A stretch of DNA of 64,000 nucleotides from RGIG250 sp964540025 (GTDB lineage: Bacteria > Bacillota > Negativicutes > Selenomonadales > Selenomonadaceae). Position numbers and translations under genes: made by a program. How positions within the stretch are numbered: the first letter of the stretch is position 1; every line of letters starts with the position of its first letter. The notes below the pieces were generated by a model that saw only the letters and a program-made list of their open reading frames with translations, did no database searches and was not told where the DNA came from. This document shows, one piece after another, positions 1 through 8,497 of this stretch. Where the stretch lies: the NCBI GenBank assembly GCA_964540025.1, contig CAZIKQ010000002.1, forward strand, positions 60,557 through 124,556. The letters run 5' to 3'.

Positions 1-1438
1 CCCATTCGCTATAAGTAACAGAACTAAAAGCACGGAGAATTCTTTGTGGGTTTAGCGGCAAAATCGTCAAAAAAATTGGCCGTATATCATTTTTTTCGCA
101 GATTTCCCTTATTGAGTCGAGATATCTGCACATGTCCGAGGAACTCATATCGTTTCGCAGGTTGTTCGTTCCTTCCATGATAAGCAGATTATATGGATGA
201 AGGAGAAGGACGTCGGCTTCAAATCTGGCAATAGCAGTATCCAGGGTATCGCCGCTTTTCCCTAAATTGATAGCGGGAAAATCAAGATAGCTGGTGTAGC
301 AGTATTCAAGATTAGCGGGAGAATATGAAATTGCGCCGCCTCCGTGGGTAATGCTGTCGCCAAAAGCTGCAGCAAATGGACGGTTTTTATATATTGGAAT
401 GGTGAAGGCGGCAGTGTCAGAGTAGTGACCTACCTGGTTTCCGTCTTTGTCCAGCGCTCTGACTCGCCAATAGTAGGTTGTACCAGGTTTTCCTCTTGGG
501 AAATCATCATAAAGACAAGTTTTATTATCAGCCTGTTTACGCCATAAAGGATTTTCGATCGGTCTGTTTTCATGGTCTTTATCAAAGGGCTGAGCAGAGA
601 GCTCAACCTCGTAATCAAGCTGGCTGTCCGCAAGAGGTATCCAGCTGTAAACTGGATACAATGGCATTCTGCCGGTTACTATTTTGTCATTCTCTATAAG
701 CTGGGGGCGATCGGGAACAGGAAGGGATTCGTCGACATATAGCTCGCTGACAGGCGAGAAATCCCCCAGAGGTTCCCGATCAAGATTTAGAGCTTGTACC
801 CGCCAATAGTATTTTTTTTCAATATTTGCCTTATCCTTGATAAAATTGGTCAGATCAATCTGACATCCGTTAGTATAAATTTTGTCGTTCAGGTATATTG
901 TGTTACCAAGATCACTTGTTTTACCTTCTTTATCAGGGGGCGCCACAAGCAGCTCCAGCCTGTAGCAGGCGGCAGTTGGTACCGTATGCCACATAAGAAA
1001 GGGTTTGATAGATGCTGGTGATTTTGCGGTGAAGTTGCTTATCAGTACAGGTACATTCTTGTGTACATATTTTGTATTAACAACAGGTGGAAAGGGATGT
1101 CTTAATTCACCAAACATACCGTATGGGGTAATTACGTATTCGGTATGATAGGCAGAGGATTCAAGTTTACAGCTTGGAGATAAGGAAAACTCACTTTTTT
1201 CTACTCGTCTTATTGGCTTACTGTTGTCTTCTCCCTTTGTAACAGATATTGTATCTATTCGGTAGTAACATGGATAGGGAAGCCTTTCCCAGCTTAGTAT
1301 CTGGCCGTGATCAGTCTCGGTAATTACTGCATTGGCATTACCCCGGCCCCAAAGAACTATGTCTGATTTTTCGATAGCATACATAAATACGAGGAAAAAA
1401 GCGGACATAATAAAGACGAAAGAGAGGAACTTTTTCAT
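1..1438 (-). CDS. Secreted GDSL/SGNH-family hydrolase, C-terminus beyond the window
   Basis: Open frame on the minus strand from ATG at 1438 (SD GTAAGG just upstream) to the window edge: 479 codons visible, no stop. The first ~22 residues are Lys-Lys followed by a long hydrophobic run, so a signal peptide or N-terminal anchor. Two fibronectin-III-like stretches follow, each marked by a YYWRV-x-ALD signature near residues 210 and 322. The catalytic part starts near 355: block I FGDSITHGG (Ser362 as nucleophile) and a GTNN block III at 423-426; the Asp/His block lies outside the window. The family acts on ester bonds of carbohydrates or lipids; substrate unknown. It is divergent from cobO. The family call is firm, the substrate is not. 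Confidence 0.85.
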   Translation of the reverse strand, partial: MKKFLSFVFIMSAFFLVFMYAIEKSDIVLWGRGNANAVITETDHGQILSWERLPYPCYYRIDTISVTKGEDNSKPIRRVEKSEFSLSPSCKLESSAYHTEYVITPYGMFGELRHPFPPVVNTKYVHKNVPVLISNFTAKSPASIKPFLMWHTVPTAACYRLELLVAPPDKEGKTSDLGNTIYLNDKIYTNGCQIDLTNFIKDKANIEKKYYWRVQALNLDREPLGDFSPVSELYVDESLPVPDRPQLIENDKIVTGRMPLYPVYSWIPLADSQLDYEVELSAQPFDKDHENRPIENPLWRKQADNKTCLYDDFPRGKPGTTYYWRVRALDKDGNQVGHYSDTAAFTIPIYKNRPFAAAFGDSITHGGGAISYSPANLEYCYTSYLDFPAINLGKSGDTLDTAIARFEADVLLLHPYNLLIMEGTNNLRNDMSSSDMCRYLDSIREICEKNDIRPIFLTILPLNPQRILRAFSSVTYSEW

Positions 1439-1487
1439 CAAATTACCTTACTTCGAATAAAATATATACGGTATCAGTACCACGCAT

Positions 1488-1516
1488 TAGAAACCTTCAT
1501 CAATACATGATATAAT
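1488..1516 (+). promoter_or_regulatory. Candidate sigma-70 promoter for cobO
   Basis: TAGAAA (1488-1493), 17-bp spacer, perfect TATAAT (1511-1516), about 80 bp upstream of the cobO start. No B12-box sequence is visible between it and cobO. Confidence 0.6.
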
Positions 1517-1596
1517 AAGTCTGCAACAGTATATCATCTTTCAAGCATTTATACAGTCTTGAGAATAAATTTTTTTATATTGCTGAGGTGGATACG

Positions 1597-2148
1597 ATGT
1601 CAAATGAATCTGTTCAGGAGAAAAAGGGACTGGTTATCGTTCATACCGGTGATGGGAAAGGAAAGACAACTGCCGCGCTGGGACTGGCAATTCGTGCATG
1701 GGGAGACGGACTCCGCATATTGATAATTCAGTTCATTAAGGGCGGTTGGAAATATGGAGAATTAAAGACCCTGAAAACCTTGGGGGACATTGATGGGAGA
1801 ATTGAGGTTCGTCAGTGCGGTAAGGGGTTTACTCAACGATGTGAGGATAAAACCGAGCACTGCGAAGCTGCCCGTAAAGCGCTGCAGGCTGCCCAAAAAG
1901 AAATTCACAGCGGCGAATGGGATATGATAATTCTGGATGAACTTAACTACGCTGTCAAATTCGACCTGATAGAAGAACATTGCGTATTGGACTTGATAAG
2001 AGAGAAGCCGGAGGATATTCACCTTGTAATTACCGGAAGGGATGTTCGGCCGTCAGTCGCTGAGGCTGCCGACCTTGTTACAGAGATGCGGCTGGTAAAG
2101 CATCCTTTCCAAAAAGGAATCAAGGCACAGCAGGGTATCGAATTTTGA
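1597..2148 (+). CDS. cobO: Cob(I)yrinic acid a,c-diamide adenosyltransferase (CobO/BtuR type)
   Basis: Transfers the 5'-deoxyadenosyl group of ATP to cob(I)alamin or cob(I)yrinate diamide, making the coenzyme form used by methylmalonyl-CoA mutase. The 183-residue product has the family P-loop HTGDGKGKTTAALG near the N-terminus, then IQFIKGGWKYGE and the DELNYAV Walker-B-like motif; length is normal for BtuR/CobO. I chose ATG 1597 because GAGGTGG (1585-1591) sits 5 nt upstream; an in-frame GTG at 1588 overlaps that SD. It stands alone, about 38 kb from the main cobalamin operon, with its own promoter and no visible riboswitch. Confidence 0.93.
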   Translation: MSNESVQEKKGLVIVHTGDGKGKTTAALGLAIRAWGDGLRILIIQFIKGGWKYGELKTLKTLGDIDGRIEVRQCGKGFTQRCEDKTEHCEAARKALQAAQKEIHSGEWDMIILDELNYAVKFDLIEEHCVLDLIREKPEDIHLVITGRDVRPSVAEAADLVTEMRLVKHPFQKGIKAQQGIEF

Positions 2149-2155
2149 TTATGTC

Positions 2156-2184
2156 TTGCAATAGTTAGATAAAAGCGTTATTAT
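2156..2184 (+). promoter_or_regulatory. Candidate sigma-70 promoter for ilvD
   Basis: TTGCAA (2156-2161), 17-bp spacer, TATTAT (2179-2184), 46 bp before the ilvD start codon. The short cobO-ilvD gap (81 bp) shows no terminator hairpin, so readthrough from cobO is also possible. Confidence 0.55.
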
Positions 2185-2229
2185 ACCATTTACAGTGTTA
2201 CATACATTTTGTGAGAGGTAGGGTTTATT

Positions 2230-3888
2230 TTGAAAAGTGACGTTGTAAAAAAAGGTGCCACCCGCTGTGCGCATCGTTCTCTTTTCCATGCTATGGGATA
2301 CGGCCCGGAGGACTTGAAAAAACCTCTTATTGGTATTTGCAATGCCTTTAATGAAGTGATTCCTGGTCATCTTCATCTCCGTGAAATCGCGGATGCGGCA
2401 AAGCTTGGGGTTGCGGCTGCCGGTGGTACTCCTTTTGAATTCCCGGCAATTGGTGTCTGCGACGGTATAGCGATGGGCCATACCGGCATGAAATTTTCCC
2501 TTGCCAGTCGTGAACTTATTGCCGATTCCATAGAGGCTGTTGCTACTGCCAGCGGCTTTGATGGATTGATCCTTATACCAAACTGTGACAAGATTGTTCC
2601 CGGTATGCTGATGGCAGCTGCCCGTCTCAATATTCCGTCCGTAGTTGTTTCCGGCGGCGCAATGCTTGCCGGACGCTTCCATGGGCAAGATATTAGCGTA
2701 AGTCAGGCCTTTGAAGCGGCAGGGAAATTTGCAGCCGGACAGATGTCTGCGGAGGAAATGGAAGACCTTGAGGCAAATGCGTGCCCGAGCTGCGGTAGCT
2801 GTGCCGGTCTCTTCACGGCTAATTCCATGAATTGTCTTACAGAGGCGCTGGGCATGGGGCTGCCGGGAAATGGTACTATACCGGCTGCCTATGCAGGGCA
2901 GCGCCGTCTCCTGGCAAAGCGGGCCGGAGCTGTGGTGATGGATTTAATCGCCAAGGATATCAAACCTCGTGATATTATGACGCTAAAAGCATTTGAAAAT
3001 GCTATCACAGTCGATAATGCTATCGGCGGCAGCTCAAATACCGTTCTTCATATTCCGGCTATTGCTCATGAGGCGGGAATCACTATTGAGCCGCCTCTTT
3101 TTGATGAAATAAGTCAGAAAACGCCGTATATTACTAAACTCAGCCCGGCCGGTAAACATCATATGCAGGATCTTAATGAGGCAGGCGGCATCAATGCGGT
3201 AATGGCTGAACTGGCAAAGAAAAATCTTTTGCATCTCGATGCCCTGACTATCACCGGTACTTTAGGCGATAGAATTAAGAATGCCAAGGTCCTAAATTAC
3301 GATGTTATTCACTCTGTTGACGCTCCATACAGGGCTACAGGCGGTATTGCGATATTAAAAGGTAATCTGTGTCCGAAATACGCTGTAGTCAAGGCTTCGG
3401 CTGTAAGTGATGATATGCTTGTATACAGCGGAACTGCCAAATGTTACAACTCTGAGGAGGATGCGGTCAATGCTATCATGGATGGAAAAATCGTTGATGG
3501 CGATGTAGTTGTAATCCGCTATGAAGGTCCTAAAGGCGGCCCTGGTATGCAGGAAATGCTTAACCCGACAGCCGTTATAACAGGCCGTGGACTCAAGGTT
3601 GGCCTCATTACAGACGGAAGGTTCTCGGGAGCAAGCCAGGGCGCCTGCATTGGTCATATCTCTCCTGAAGCCATGGAGGGCGGCCTGATTGCTCTTATTG
3701 AAGATGGTGACAGGATTTCAATTGATATTCCACATCGCAAACTTCAGCTGGAGGTTCCAGAGGAAGTAATTGAAAAGCGCCGCGCCGCGTGGATTAAGCC
3801 GGAGCCCAAGATTAAAACCGGTTATCTCGCCCGTTATGCAAAACTCACAACTTCTGCCAATACTGGCGCTGTAGTTACAGCAGATTGA
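2230..3888 (+). CDS. ilvD: Dihydroxy-acid dehydratase
   Basis: Dehydrates 2,3-dihydroxy-isovalerate and 2,3-dihydroxy-3-methylvalerate to the 2-oxo acids, the third step of valine/isoleucine synthesis. 552 residues, usual for IlvD. Visible signatures are the cysteine motifs NCDKIVPGM and PSCGSCAGLF (near residue 185), which bind the Fe-S cluster, and the C-terminal DGRFSGASQG. The start is TTG 2230, preceded by GAGAGGTAGGG; no better in-frame start fits. No other branched-chain genes are adjacent, so it is a single-gene unit here. Confidence 0.96.
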   Translation: MKSDVVKKGATRCAHRSLFHAMGYGPEDLKKPLIGICNAFNEVIPGHLHLREIADAAKLGVAAAGGTPFEFPAIGVCDGIAMGHTGMKFSLASRELIADSIEAVATASGFDGLILIPNCDKIVPGMLMAAARLNIPSVVVSGGAMLAGRFHGQDISVSQAFEAAGKFAAGQMSAEEMEDLEANACPSCGSCAGLFTANSMNCLTEALGMGLPGNGTIPAAYAGQRRLLAKRAGAVVMDLIAKDIKPRDIMTLKAFENAITVDNAIGGSSNTVLHIPAIAHEAGITIEPPLFDEISQKTPYITKLSPAGKHHMQDLNEAGGINAVMAELAKKNLLHLDALTITGTLGDRIKNAKVLNYDVIHSVDAPYRATGGIAILKGNLCPKYAVVKASAVSDDMLVYSGTAKCYNSEEDAVNAIMDGKIVDGDVVVIRYEGPKGGPGMQEMLNPTAVITGRGLKVGLITDGRFSGASQGACIGHISPEAMEGGLIALIEDGDRISIDIPHRKLQLEVPEEVIEKRRAAWIKPEPKIKTGYLARYAKLTTSANTGAVVTAD

Positions 3889-4053
3889 TATTAGTTTTAT
3901 TTTAATTGAAATTGTACAGGTATTATTTCCTGGAAAAGCTTAATATTCAGGCAAAAAAGTGTTGTTAAAGACCAATTTTTAATGTTAAATTTGTATTATC
4001 AAATTGAGATGTTGGGACAAAAGTCATGAAATAAAAATACTGTATATTTTAAC

Positions 4054-4082
4054 TTGAAAGTGACTGGAAAGACTGATAAAAT
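4054..4082 (+). promoter_or_regulatory. Candidate promoter for the cheA operon
   Basis: TTGAAA (4054-4059), 17-bp spacer, TAAAAT (4077-4082), about 78 nt before the cheA start. It lies in the 270-bp ilvD-cheA gap, which is otherwise AT-rich and shows no clear terminator. Confidence 0.5.
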
Positions 4083-4159
4083 CTCAATAGTGGTGCTTAA
4101 CGGGTTTTTGTACCATTTTTGCTGATAAAGCAAATTTTACACAGGAGGAAGTGGGATTT

Positions 4160-6292
4160 GTGGCTGAGCATGAGCCAATGCTAGACATGTTCATCTTTGA
4201 GACCCGCCAGTTTTTGGAGCAGCTGGAGCAGTTGGCTTTAAAGAGTGAACAGGCGCAAAGTTTTGACCCGGATGATGTAAATGAGTTTTTCCGTGGACTT
4301 CATACGATAAAGGGGTCTGCGGCGATGATGATGGTAAACAATGTTTCGAAGGTTGCTCACTCAGTAGAGGATGTGTTCTTTTATATCCGCGAGAGGAAGC
4401 CACAGAACATTGATTGCTCCGCCGTTACCGACTTGGTGCTTTCAGCTGTTGACTTTATGGGAAGCGAAATCGAAAAGATTGACGCTGGTGAAAAAGCAGA
4501 TGCGAGCAGCGACGAGTTTTGCGAATCAACCCGTTCGTTTCTAAGGGCTTTTAAGGAAGCCAATGGAGATGACCCGGATGTTGATTTACGCAAGGTCAAC
4601 GGTCAAAAGAAAGCCGCTGAGGGTAAAACTGCTGGAGCGGCAGCTCTTGGGCCCGTTGAAGAATCAAAACCTCAGCAATACTTTATACCGGCAGCTACGA
4701 AACCTGCTGATTCGTCCGGCGAAAATGTCTTCTTTGCCCATTTACAATTTGAACCGGACTGTGGCATGGAGGAAGTCCGTGCTTTCGGCGTGCTGAATGC
4801 ACTCAAGGATAAAGTGCTTGAAATACATCATCTTCCTGACAAAATCTTGGAGGATGATACCGCCGCGGACAAGATCCAGCAGGATGGCTTTAAGTTGTGG
4901 TTTACTACTAAGCTGGATGAAGCGGACATAAAGAAGCACTTGGATACCACGATATTTTTGGATTCCCTGGAGCTAAAGAAGCTAAAGGATGTTTCTGAGT
5001 GTGAATATTGGCCGTCGCTTGTACAGCAGGCAGTTCAGACGGCGGAATCATCGTCTGAGCCAATAACCCCGGCTAAGCCTGAGCCAAAGCCAAGGCCAAA
5101 GCCGTTGAAGCATGATCAGCAGCAGCTGATAAGTGTCGCTGTGGATAAGCTTGACAGGCTTATGGATCTTGTCGGTGAGCTGGTTATAGCTGAGGCGATG
5201 GTGACTCATAATCCTGATGTTGCCAATCAGGAGCTTGAGAATTTTCAGAAGGCGTCCCGGCAACTCCACAAGGTTGCGAATGAATTGCAGGACAGCGTCA
5301 TGGAGCTTCGGATGGTTCCTCTGGAAGCTACCTTCATGAAGATGAACCGTATCGTCCGAGACATGACCAAGCGATTGAATAAGAAAGCCAAACTTGTATT
5401 GGTTGGTGAAGATACGGAAGTAGATAAGAACATTATTGAGCACATCGGGGATCCCCTGATGCATATTATCCGTAACAGTGTCGACCACGGCATTGAAATG
5501 CCCGATGTCCGAGCCGGTAACGGCAAGGATGAAACCGGTACGGTTACCTTGTCGGCAACGAATGCCAGCGGCGAGGTTTTGATTAAGATTACCGATGACG
5601 GCGCCGGGCTTGACCGGGAAAAGATTCTCAATAAAGCCCGGGCAAATAAGCTGTTCACTAAACCGGAAGAGGAGCTTACTGACAAGGAAATCTATTCTTT
5701 TATTTTCCATGCAGGCTTCTCGACTAATGAAAAAGTCACCGAGTTCTCAGGACGTGGCGTTGGCATGGATGTTGTTACATCTAATATCAAAGACATGGGG
5801 GGGACGGTTCTGGTTGACAGTACGCCGGGACAGGGAACTGTCACTACCCTGAAGATACCGCTGACTTTGGCGATTATTGAATGTATGTCAATTGCCGTCG
5901 GAAGCGCAAGGTATACCGTGCCGATAAATTCTATCAGGCAGTCCTTCCGGCCCACGCTGGAGCAGATAGTTCACGATCCGGATCACGGCGAAATGATAAT
6001 GGTCAGGGGAGAGATTTTCCCCGTTGTCCGCCTTGGTGCGCTGTACAAGGTTCCGGATGCCGAAACTGAGTTGGAAAACGGTATACTGCTTCTTGTAGAG
6101 GCAGACGGGCGCGTTATAGGTTTGTTTGCCGACAGGTTGCTGGGCGTTCAGGATATAGTTGTAAAACCGGTTCCAAAGTATATACAACGAATGTCCAATT
6201 CCTGTGGCATTGCAGGCTGCACTATCCTTGGCGATGGAAGCATCAGTCTTATCCTCGACGCCGGGGATATGGCAAAGACTCTTTTATCATAA
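4160..6292 (+). CDS. cheA: Chemotaxis histidine kinase CheA
   Basis: Cytoplasmic kinase that phosphorylates CheY and CheB in response to receptor signals. Domains in order (710 residues): HPt with the phospho-accepting His48 in FRGLHTIKGSA; a P2-like response-regulator docking domain around 175-290; a Pro/Lys-rich linker; dimerisation domain; HATPase with HIIRNSVDHGIE (N box), DDGAGLD (G1) and GRGVGMD (G2); C-terminal CheW-like P5. AGGAGG at 4143-4148 precedes two GTG codons: 4151 (only 2 nt away) and 4160 (11 nt); I prefer 4160, giving MAEHEP. First gene of a six-gene signalling operon. Confidence 0.95.
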   Translation: MAEHEPMLDMFIFETRQFLEQLEQLALKSEQAQSFDPDDVNEFFRGLHTIKGSAAMMMVNNVSKVAHSVEDVFFYIRERKPQNIDCSAVTDLVLSAVDFMGSEIEKIDAGEKADASSDEFCESTRSFLRAFKEANGDDPDVDLRKVNGQKKAAEGKTAGAAALGPVEESKPQQYFIPAATKPADSSGENVFFAHLQFEPDCGMEEVRAFGVLNALKDKVLEIHHLPDKILEDDTAADKIQQDGFKLWFTTKLDEADIKKHLDTTIFLDSLELKKLKDVSECEYWPSLVQQAVQTAESSSEPITPAKPEPKPRPKPLKHDQQQLISVAVDKLDRLMDLVGELVIAEAMVTHNPDVANQELENFQKASRQLHKVANELQDSVMELRMVPLEATFMKMNRIVRDMTKRLNKKAKLVLVGEDTEVDKNIIEHIGDPLMHIIRNSVDHGIEMPDVRAGNGKDETGTVTLSATNASGEVLIKITDDGAGLDREKILNKARANKLFTKPEEELTDKEIYSFIFHAGFSTNEKVTEFSGRGVGMDVVTSNIKDMGGTVLVDSTPGQGTVTTLKIPLTLAIIECMSIAVGSARYTVPINSIRQSFRPTLEQIVHDPDHGEMIMVRGEIFPVVRLGALYKVPDAETELENGILLLVEADGRVIGLFADRLLGVQDIVVKPVPKYIQRMSNSCGIAGCTILGDGSISLILDAGDMAKTLLS

Positions 6293-6310
6293 AAAGAAGG
6301 TGAAACTTTT

Positions 6311-6820
6311 ATGACCGAAGACGAAAAGGCGCTGTTGGCAATTACCGAGGATACTCAAAAGGACAAATATCTCACCTTTGCGGTTGGTGACGAAATGTAC
6401 GGCATAGATATAAAGGCCGTCATTGAAATTATCGGAATCCTGCCGATTACCAGTATTCCGGAAACACCGGAATACCTTCGGGGGATAATCAACCTTCGTG
6501 GCAAGATAATCCCCATAGTAGATATGCGTCTTAGATTTGAAAAGGAGTTCCTGCCCTATCATGACAGAACCTGTGTGATAGTTGTCGACATGACTGACGT
6601 CATGGTGGGGGTCATTGTGGACAGTGTGGCAGAGGTTCTGACTATCCCCGAGGATTCAGTCGTGCTTCCGCCAAAACTGAAAGCAGCGCATAATCGTTGC
6701 ATCAGTGGCATTGGTAAATCTGGTGAGAACGGTGAAAAAGCCACCATGCTGCTGGATTGGCAAAAGCTGTTCTCCGAAGAGGATACAGAAATTATGGCCG
6801 ATATGATGGCCGATAACTAA
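6311..6820 (+). CDS. cheW: Chemotaxis coupling protein CheW
   Basis: 169 residues forming one CheW-like SH3-type fold, which bridges CheA and methyl-accepting receptors in the signalling array. Typical family segments are DEMYGIDIKAVIEII, the TSIPETPEYLRGIINLRGK stretch and VIVDSVAEVLTIP. It begins 18 nt after cheA with AGAAGG as SD and is followed after 17 nt by the receptor gene, so all three are co-transcribed. A short acidic N-terminal extension (about 17 residues) precedes the domain. Confidence 0.95.
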   Translation: MTEDEKALLAITEDTQKDKYLTFAVGDEMYGIDIKAVIEIIGILPITSIPETPEYLRGIINLRGKIIPIVDMRLRFEKEFLPYHDRTCVIVVDMTDVMVGVIVDSVAEVLTIPEDSVVLPPKLKAAHNRCISGIGKSGENGEKATMLLDWQKLFSEEDTEIMADMMADN

Positions 6821-6837
6821 GATTTGAGGTGCGAATA

Positions 6838-8448
6838 ATGGCAAGAGCAAAGAAAACTTCAATGACAATTAAGAACAAACTTGTGGGCACGATAGTCAGC
6901 ATGGGTTTACTTATTGTTATCTCCGTGATATACAGTATTTACCAGCAAAATGCGATGTCAGCAAATTATGAGAAGATTATCAATGTTAATGTTGAGGGTA
7001 AGATAGTTACTTACGCAGCCGGCCGTTATTTTAATTCTTCTTATGCTGAAGCATTACTGGCTCTTCACCAGACAGATCTGGCTGCCCGCAATAAGTGCTT
7101 GGCAGAGATGGAGAGGCTTGACGCTAGTACTGATGAGCAAATAAAGGCTTTGGCTGCTGTGGTTTACACTGAGTCCAGCAAAGCGGCAGTCAAAACTTTG
7201 CAGAATGATATCGAACAGTACCGCAAAGCCAGAAAGGTAGCTCTTGTTCCTATGGCTGACGGCAATGTCAATATGAGAGCATTAGCTGAGGTCGGTCGTC
7301 AGGTTGCTTCTTTCCGCGAACACTGCAGCCTGATATTTAAGAATGCGGAAGCAGCAAGCACGAAAGATTTAGATGATATTGACAGCCAGACCTCTACAAA
7401 TGTAACCGTGCTGGTTGTTGCAGCAGTGGTAATCGTGGGTGGCGCTCTCTTTGTTGGCGTTCGTCTTGCCAGCAATACTGCCGGTAGAATCAATCACTTC
7501 AAGGAAGCAGCTATTAAAATCGCCGATGGTGATTTGTCCGAGCCCTTTGAAGAAAGCGGCGGAGATGAGCTTTCTATGGCCGGTGATGCTTTTGATAAGA
7601 TGCGGCGCAATGTAAAGAGAACCATTTCTGATATTCGTAACGCTGCTGAACAAGTTTCCACCGGTGCAAAAAATATTTCAGATGCCAGCATTTCTCTCTC
7701 TCAGGGAGCAACCGAACAGGCAGCATCCATTCAAGAGTTGTCAACTACTATTTCCGAAATCTCTGCACAGACTACCAGCAATGCCGATTCGGCAAATCAT
7801 GCGTCTGATTTAAGCGAGAAAGCAAAAACTGCTGCCAATGATGGCAATCAGTCTATGCGTCAGATGCTTGATGCAATGGAATCCATCAACGAATCCTCCA
7901 CCAATATTTCCAAGATTATAAAGGTAATCGATGAGATTGCTTTCCAGACCAATATACTGGCTCTTAATGCGGCTGTAGAAGCCGCTCGTGCAGGCCAACA
8001 TGGTAAGGGCTTTGCAGTAGTTGCTGAAGAAGTACGTAATCTGGCTGCTCGGAGTGCCAAGGCGGCTAAAGAGACCACTGACATGATTGAGGATTCTATC
8101 TCCCGTGTTGCGGAAGGAAGAAGTATCGCTCAAAAGACCGCAACGTCTCTGAATGCTATTGTCAATAATGTATCTGAGACTGCAGATATTGTTGATTCTA
8201 TTGCAGCTGCTTCCAATGAGCAGCGTAGCGCTATAGAGCAGGTAAATGAGGGCGTCCTTCAGGTGTCCAAGGTCGTTGAAGCAAACTCTGCTTCCTCCGA
8301 GGAAACTGCTGCCGCCAGTGAAGAACTTAGCCGTGAGGCGTTCAATTTGAACAAGTTGGCTGGGCGCTTTAAGATTGGCGCCGACGAAGATTACGGCTCC
8401 GCTGATGAACCGCCAGCCAGGATCGTTCTTACCGATGATGAGCGGTAA
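6838..8448 (+). CDS. Methyl-accepting chemotaxis protein with four-helix-bundle-like sensor
   Basis: Transmembrane chemoreceptor of 536 residues. Order: TM1 near residues 14-35; an extracytoplasmic helical region of about 150 residues resembling the 4HB_MCP sensor; TM2 near 185-207; HAMP; cytoplasmic signalling hairpin whose tip reads IDEIAFQTNILALNAAVEAARAG, with GKGFAVVAEEVRNLA. Ligand unknown. ATG 6838 is chosen because TGAGGTG (6825-6831) is 6 nt upstream; an in-frame GTG at 6829 overlaps that SD. Lying directly behind cheW, it probably works with the CheA/CheW of the same operon. No C-terminal CheR-tethering pentapeptide (NWETF type) is seen. Confidence 0.93.
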   Translation: MARAKKTSMTIKNKLVGTIVSMGLLIVISVIYSIYQQNAMSANYEKIINVNVEGKIVTYAAGRYFNSSYAEALLALHQTDLAARNKCLAEMERLDASTDEQIKALAAVVYTESSKAAVKTLQNDIEQYRKARKVALVPMADGNVNMRALAEVGRQVASFREHCSLIFKNAEAASTKDLDDIDSQTSTNVTVLVVAAVVIVGGALFVGVRLASNTAGRINHFKEAAIKIADGDLSEPFEESGGDELSMAGDAFDKMRRNVKRTISDIRNAAEQVSTGAKNISDASISLSQGATEQAASIQELSTTISEISAQTTSNADSANHASDLSEKAKTAANDGNQSMRQMLDAMESINESSTNISKIIKVIDEIAFQTNILALNAAVEAARAGQHGKGFAVVAEEVRNLAARSAKAAKETTDMIEDSISRVAEGRSIAQKTATSLNAIVNNVSETADIVDSIAAASNEQRSAIEQVNEGVLQVSKVVEANSASSEETAAASEELSREAFNLNKLAGRFKIGADEDYGSADEPPARIVLTDDER

Positions 8449-8497
8449 TTATCTATATTTTTAAGAATGTTTGCCCGGATAAAGGAAATTTCATAAA

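Noticed and set aside
4081..4150. Possible sigma-28 (flagellar) promoter with GCTGATAAAG before cheA
   Set aside because: No TAAA element at the required distance upstream of the GATAA-like box; the sigma-70 match at 4054-4082 is better.
5048..5710. Minus-strand frame of 220 codons inside cheA
   Set aside because: Shadow of the conserved CheA dimerisation and ATPase region.
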